From the NCBI GenBank assembly GCA_043806395.1, contig JAZDHC010000092.1, forward strand, positions 1-22,988: a DNA stretch of 22,988 bases, written 5' to 3'. The DNA is from CG2-30-40-21 sp043806395. Its GTDB lineage: Bacteria > UBA9089 > CG2-30-40-21. Positions 21,495-22,988 of this stretch are shown here, piece after piece. The position numbers and the translations under genes were made by a program. Below the pieces are notes generated by a model. It did not search any database. It saw only the letters and a program-made list of their open reading frames with translations, and had not been told where the DNA came from. The first letter of the stretch is position 1; each line of letters opens with the position of its first letter.

Positions 21495-22827
21495 TTGTAA
21501 CGATGGTTCGCAACAACGGATGGACATCGAACCAGTCATCGCCGTTGCGGTAGTTGAGGATATATTTGCTTTCCGTCAGACGAGCGAAATCCGGCAGCTT
21601 ATCCAGATTGTCCAGTTCACGGTTATGGCTCTGCTGAATTTTTCTCAGCCATTCCCTGACATCGTGTGCTAATGGCATATCGTTGCGTAAGTCGCTTTCC
21701 GCTCCCTCAATCACCGCATCCGGCAAGGGTAGGGGTTGATAAAGGGCTTGCGAAATGCATAATTTCACCATGCGGAAAAAATCGCGTAGATCACCGCCGG
21801 AATTTGCCGCGAGTCGGAGTAATTGCACGAGAGTAAAAAACTCGCTCCATTCGGGGAAGCGTTTATTAATGATTTTCACCATTCTGTTAAGCCCCTCATC
21901 AGACTGAACTGGGGATTTCTTATCTGTGGGACGACACTCGTAGACATGTACGCTGGGCAACATGTAGATTTTGCCGCCGGAATAAAGCGAAGCCAGATTC
22001 CCTGCCAATGCCGAAAGGTAGGGCGGCACGGTGCAAACCATGTGCAGCGACTGGAAACGCAGCTTATCCGCATGGCCGGAAAACAGGGTTTCTGCACTTT
22101 TGAATACCTCGGCAATATCACTGCTGTCGCCTACTCCGCGCAATTGTTCGACTGAATCCACAATCAGGACGATTTTTTTATGCGAGGAGGTCTTTGAACG
22201 CACCAGAGCAACAGCCTCAGTTGCGAACTTGCGAGCATTCTGCACTAATTGTGCCACATGTCCTCGCATCCCTTCCTGCAATTTTTTCTTGAATACCGGG
22301 TCTTGTTGCAATGTCATCTTGAGTTGTACGCCAATAGCGGGAATCGTGAAGCCGTCGATTTTGACATTCGACTGGAGGAAGTTGCCTATGCGATCAAAGA
22401 AGCCGATACAACCAAGATTTTCGCCATACCGCTCTTCTATTTTTTCCGACAATCCGCCCAAGACACTGATGAGAAAATCGGTGATTTCCACGGACATGGT
22501 GAGGTTCAGATACTCGGTCATGTTCACATAGAAAACCTCGCAATCCAACTCCCTCAACAGGTTAGCAAGGCGCATCAACTCAGTGGTTTTGCCCGTGCCC
22601 CGGTTGCCAGAAAACAAATACATTCCGCCGCCTTCGTCGAAGTCTATCTGATCGGACAACTCGCGAACCAAATCCTTCTTGCCACCATGCAAGTCGGGAA
22701 CATACAGGCTTTCATCCGCGCCATCTTCCACAAGCTTGTCTTTCCCAAACACGATGGGCTGCTGGGGATTCAGCGCATTGATACATTTCTTGACTTTGGA
22801 TCGCAATTCAGCGGCGTTGTTTACCAT
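21484..22827 (-). CDS. P-loop NTPase (ORC/STAND-like AAA+), partner of the TPR gene
   Basis: 447 residues. SD GGGAGAG precedes the ATG at 22827 on the minus strand. Walker A GNRGTGKTT (74-82), Walker B IVLIVDSVEQL (Asp224), a sensor-like VCTVPPYLSAL, then NSGGDLRDFFRMVKLC and a helical C-terminus ending DWFDVHPLLRTIV, typical of ORC/Cdc6- or STAND-like NTPases with a winged-helix tail. No effector domain (nuclease, TIR, protease) is visible at either end. The pair with the TPR gene suggests a recognition or conflict unit of unknown function. Base composition is higher in G+C than the rest (row 22621-22680 has 31 G+C of 60), consistent with acquisition. Confidence 0.8.
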   Translation of the reverse strand: MVNNAAELRSKVKKCINALNPQQPIVFGKDKLVEDGADESLYVPDLHGGKKDLVRELSDQIDFDEGGGMYLFSGNRGTGKTTELMRLANLLRELDCEVFYVNMTEYLNLTMSVEITDFLISVLGGLSEKIEERYGENLGCIGFFDRIGNFLQSNVKIDGFTIPAIGVQLKMTLQQDPVFKKKLQEGMRGHVAQLVQNARKFATEAVALVRSKTSSHKKIVLIVDSVEQLRGVGDSSDIAEVFKSAETLFSGHADKLRFQSLHMVCTVPPYLSALAGNLASLYSGGKIYMLPSVHVYECRPTDKKSPVQSDEGLNRMVKIINKRFPEWSEFFTLVQLLRLAANSGGDLRDFFRMVKLCISQALYQPLPLPDAVIEGAESDLRNDMPLAHDVREWLRKIQQSHNRELDNLDKLPDFARLTESKYILNYRNGDDWFDVHPLLRTIVTNDD

Positions 22828-22988
22828 AAAACTCTCCCGATTAAATCAATAGGCTCTATTACGATTTGTGTGGGTAAGATAAAGTTGGTTCTTTATCAAC
22901 CTTGCAGAACATTCTTAATATGTATTGAAGAAGGTTTATCGCTTTAACCACTCCAAAGTATACATTTAACCCCCGCACATGGAAGTAG
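22828..22988. other. Upstream region of the NTPase gene, no gene seen
   Basis: 161 bases to the window edge. It must hold the promoter of the minus-strand NTPase-TPR unit, but no strong -35/-10 pair was found. No ORF, RNA or clear repeat is supported. Confidence 0.5.

Noticed and set aside
22031..22947. Plus-strand ORFs of 166 and 232 residues opposite the NTPase gene
   Set aside because: Antisense to a protein with clear Walker motifs; no recognisable domain.
1..22988. CRISPR array, tRNA or rRNA genes
   Set aside because: No regularly spaced direct repeats and no cloverleaf or rRNA-like sequence were seen on reading both strands.

Overview
The window looks like an A+T-leaning chromosome of an uncultured, strictly anaerobic bacterium. 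The main evidence is a complete heterodisulfide-reductase/flavin oxidoreductase gene set (hdrC, hdrB, hdrA, a fused MvhD/ferredoxin protein, flxB-like, flxA-like) of the kind used for NADH- and ferredoxin-linked electron bifurcation in anaerobes. Non-coding gaps are full of dispersed palindromic repeats of a type common in groundwater and sediment metagenomes. I cannot fix the phylum from sequence alone. No tRNA, rRNA or CRISPR array is visible.

Layout. Bases 1-2300 are an eroded defence or mobile region: the 3' part of an AlbA/RecG-like ATPase regulator, the N-terminal stub of a type IIG restriction-modification enzyme, an IS1-family transposase remnant that cuts it off, and a double-hairpin repeat. 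Bases 2300-3169 carry a KilA-N protein with G+C-richer codons and a perfect 36-bp palindrome inside the gene. Bases 3195-7540 are housekeeping: neuB, a minus-strand penicillin-binding transpeptidase, purB and a small unknown gene. The transpeptidase and purB fire from back-to-back promoters around a palindromic operator candidate.

Bases 7605-20537 are the hdr/flx region, all on the plus strand. It opens with a near-consensus promoter placed so that the hdrC mRNA should be leaderless. The redox genes are repeatedly separated by accessory modules on the same strand: a RelE/ParE-type toxin-antitoxin pair between hdrB and hdrA; a secreted ankyrin protein and an intact AAA15 ATPase-DUF4276 pair between hdrA and the MvhD fusion; a MITE-like element and an MNT-HEPN toxin-antitoxin pair before flxB; and a truncated dinD with a 30-bp perfect palindrome, a second AAA15 ATPase with a broken partner, and a second repeat element before flxA. 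An operon normally kept contiguous appears to act as a landing site for defence and addiction cargo, or to tolerate it.

Bases 20541-22827 are a minus-strand, G+C-richer two-gene unit (P-loop NTPase plus a TPR protein with a truncated C-terminus), joined three bases after the flxA stop. It is probably a laterally acquired NTPase-TPR conflict or signalling unit of unknown function. The last 160 bases hold no gene.
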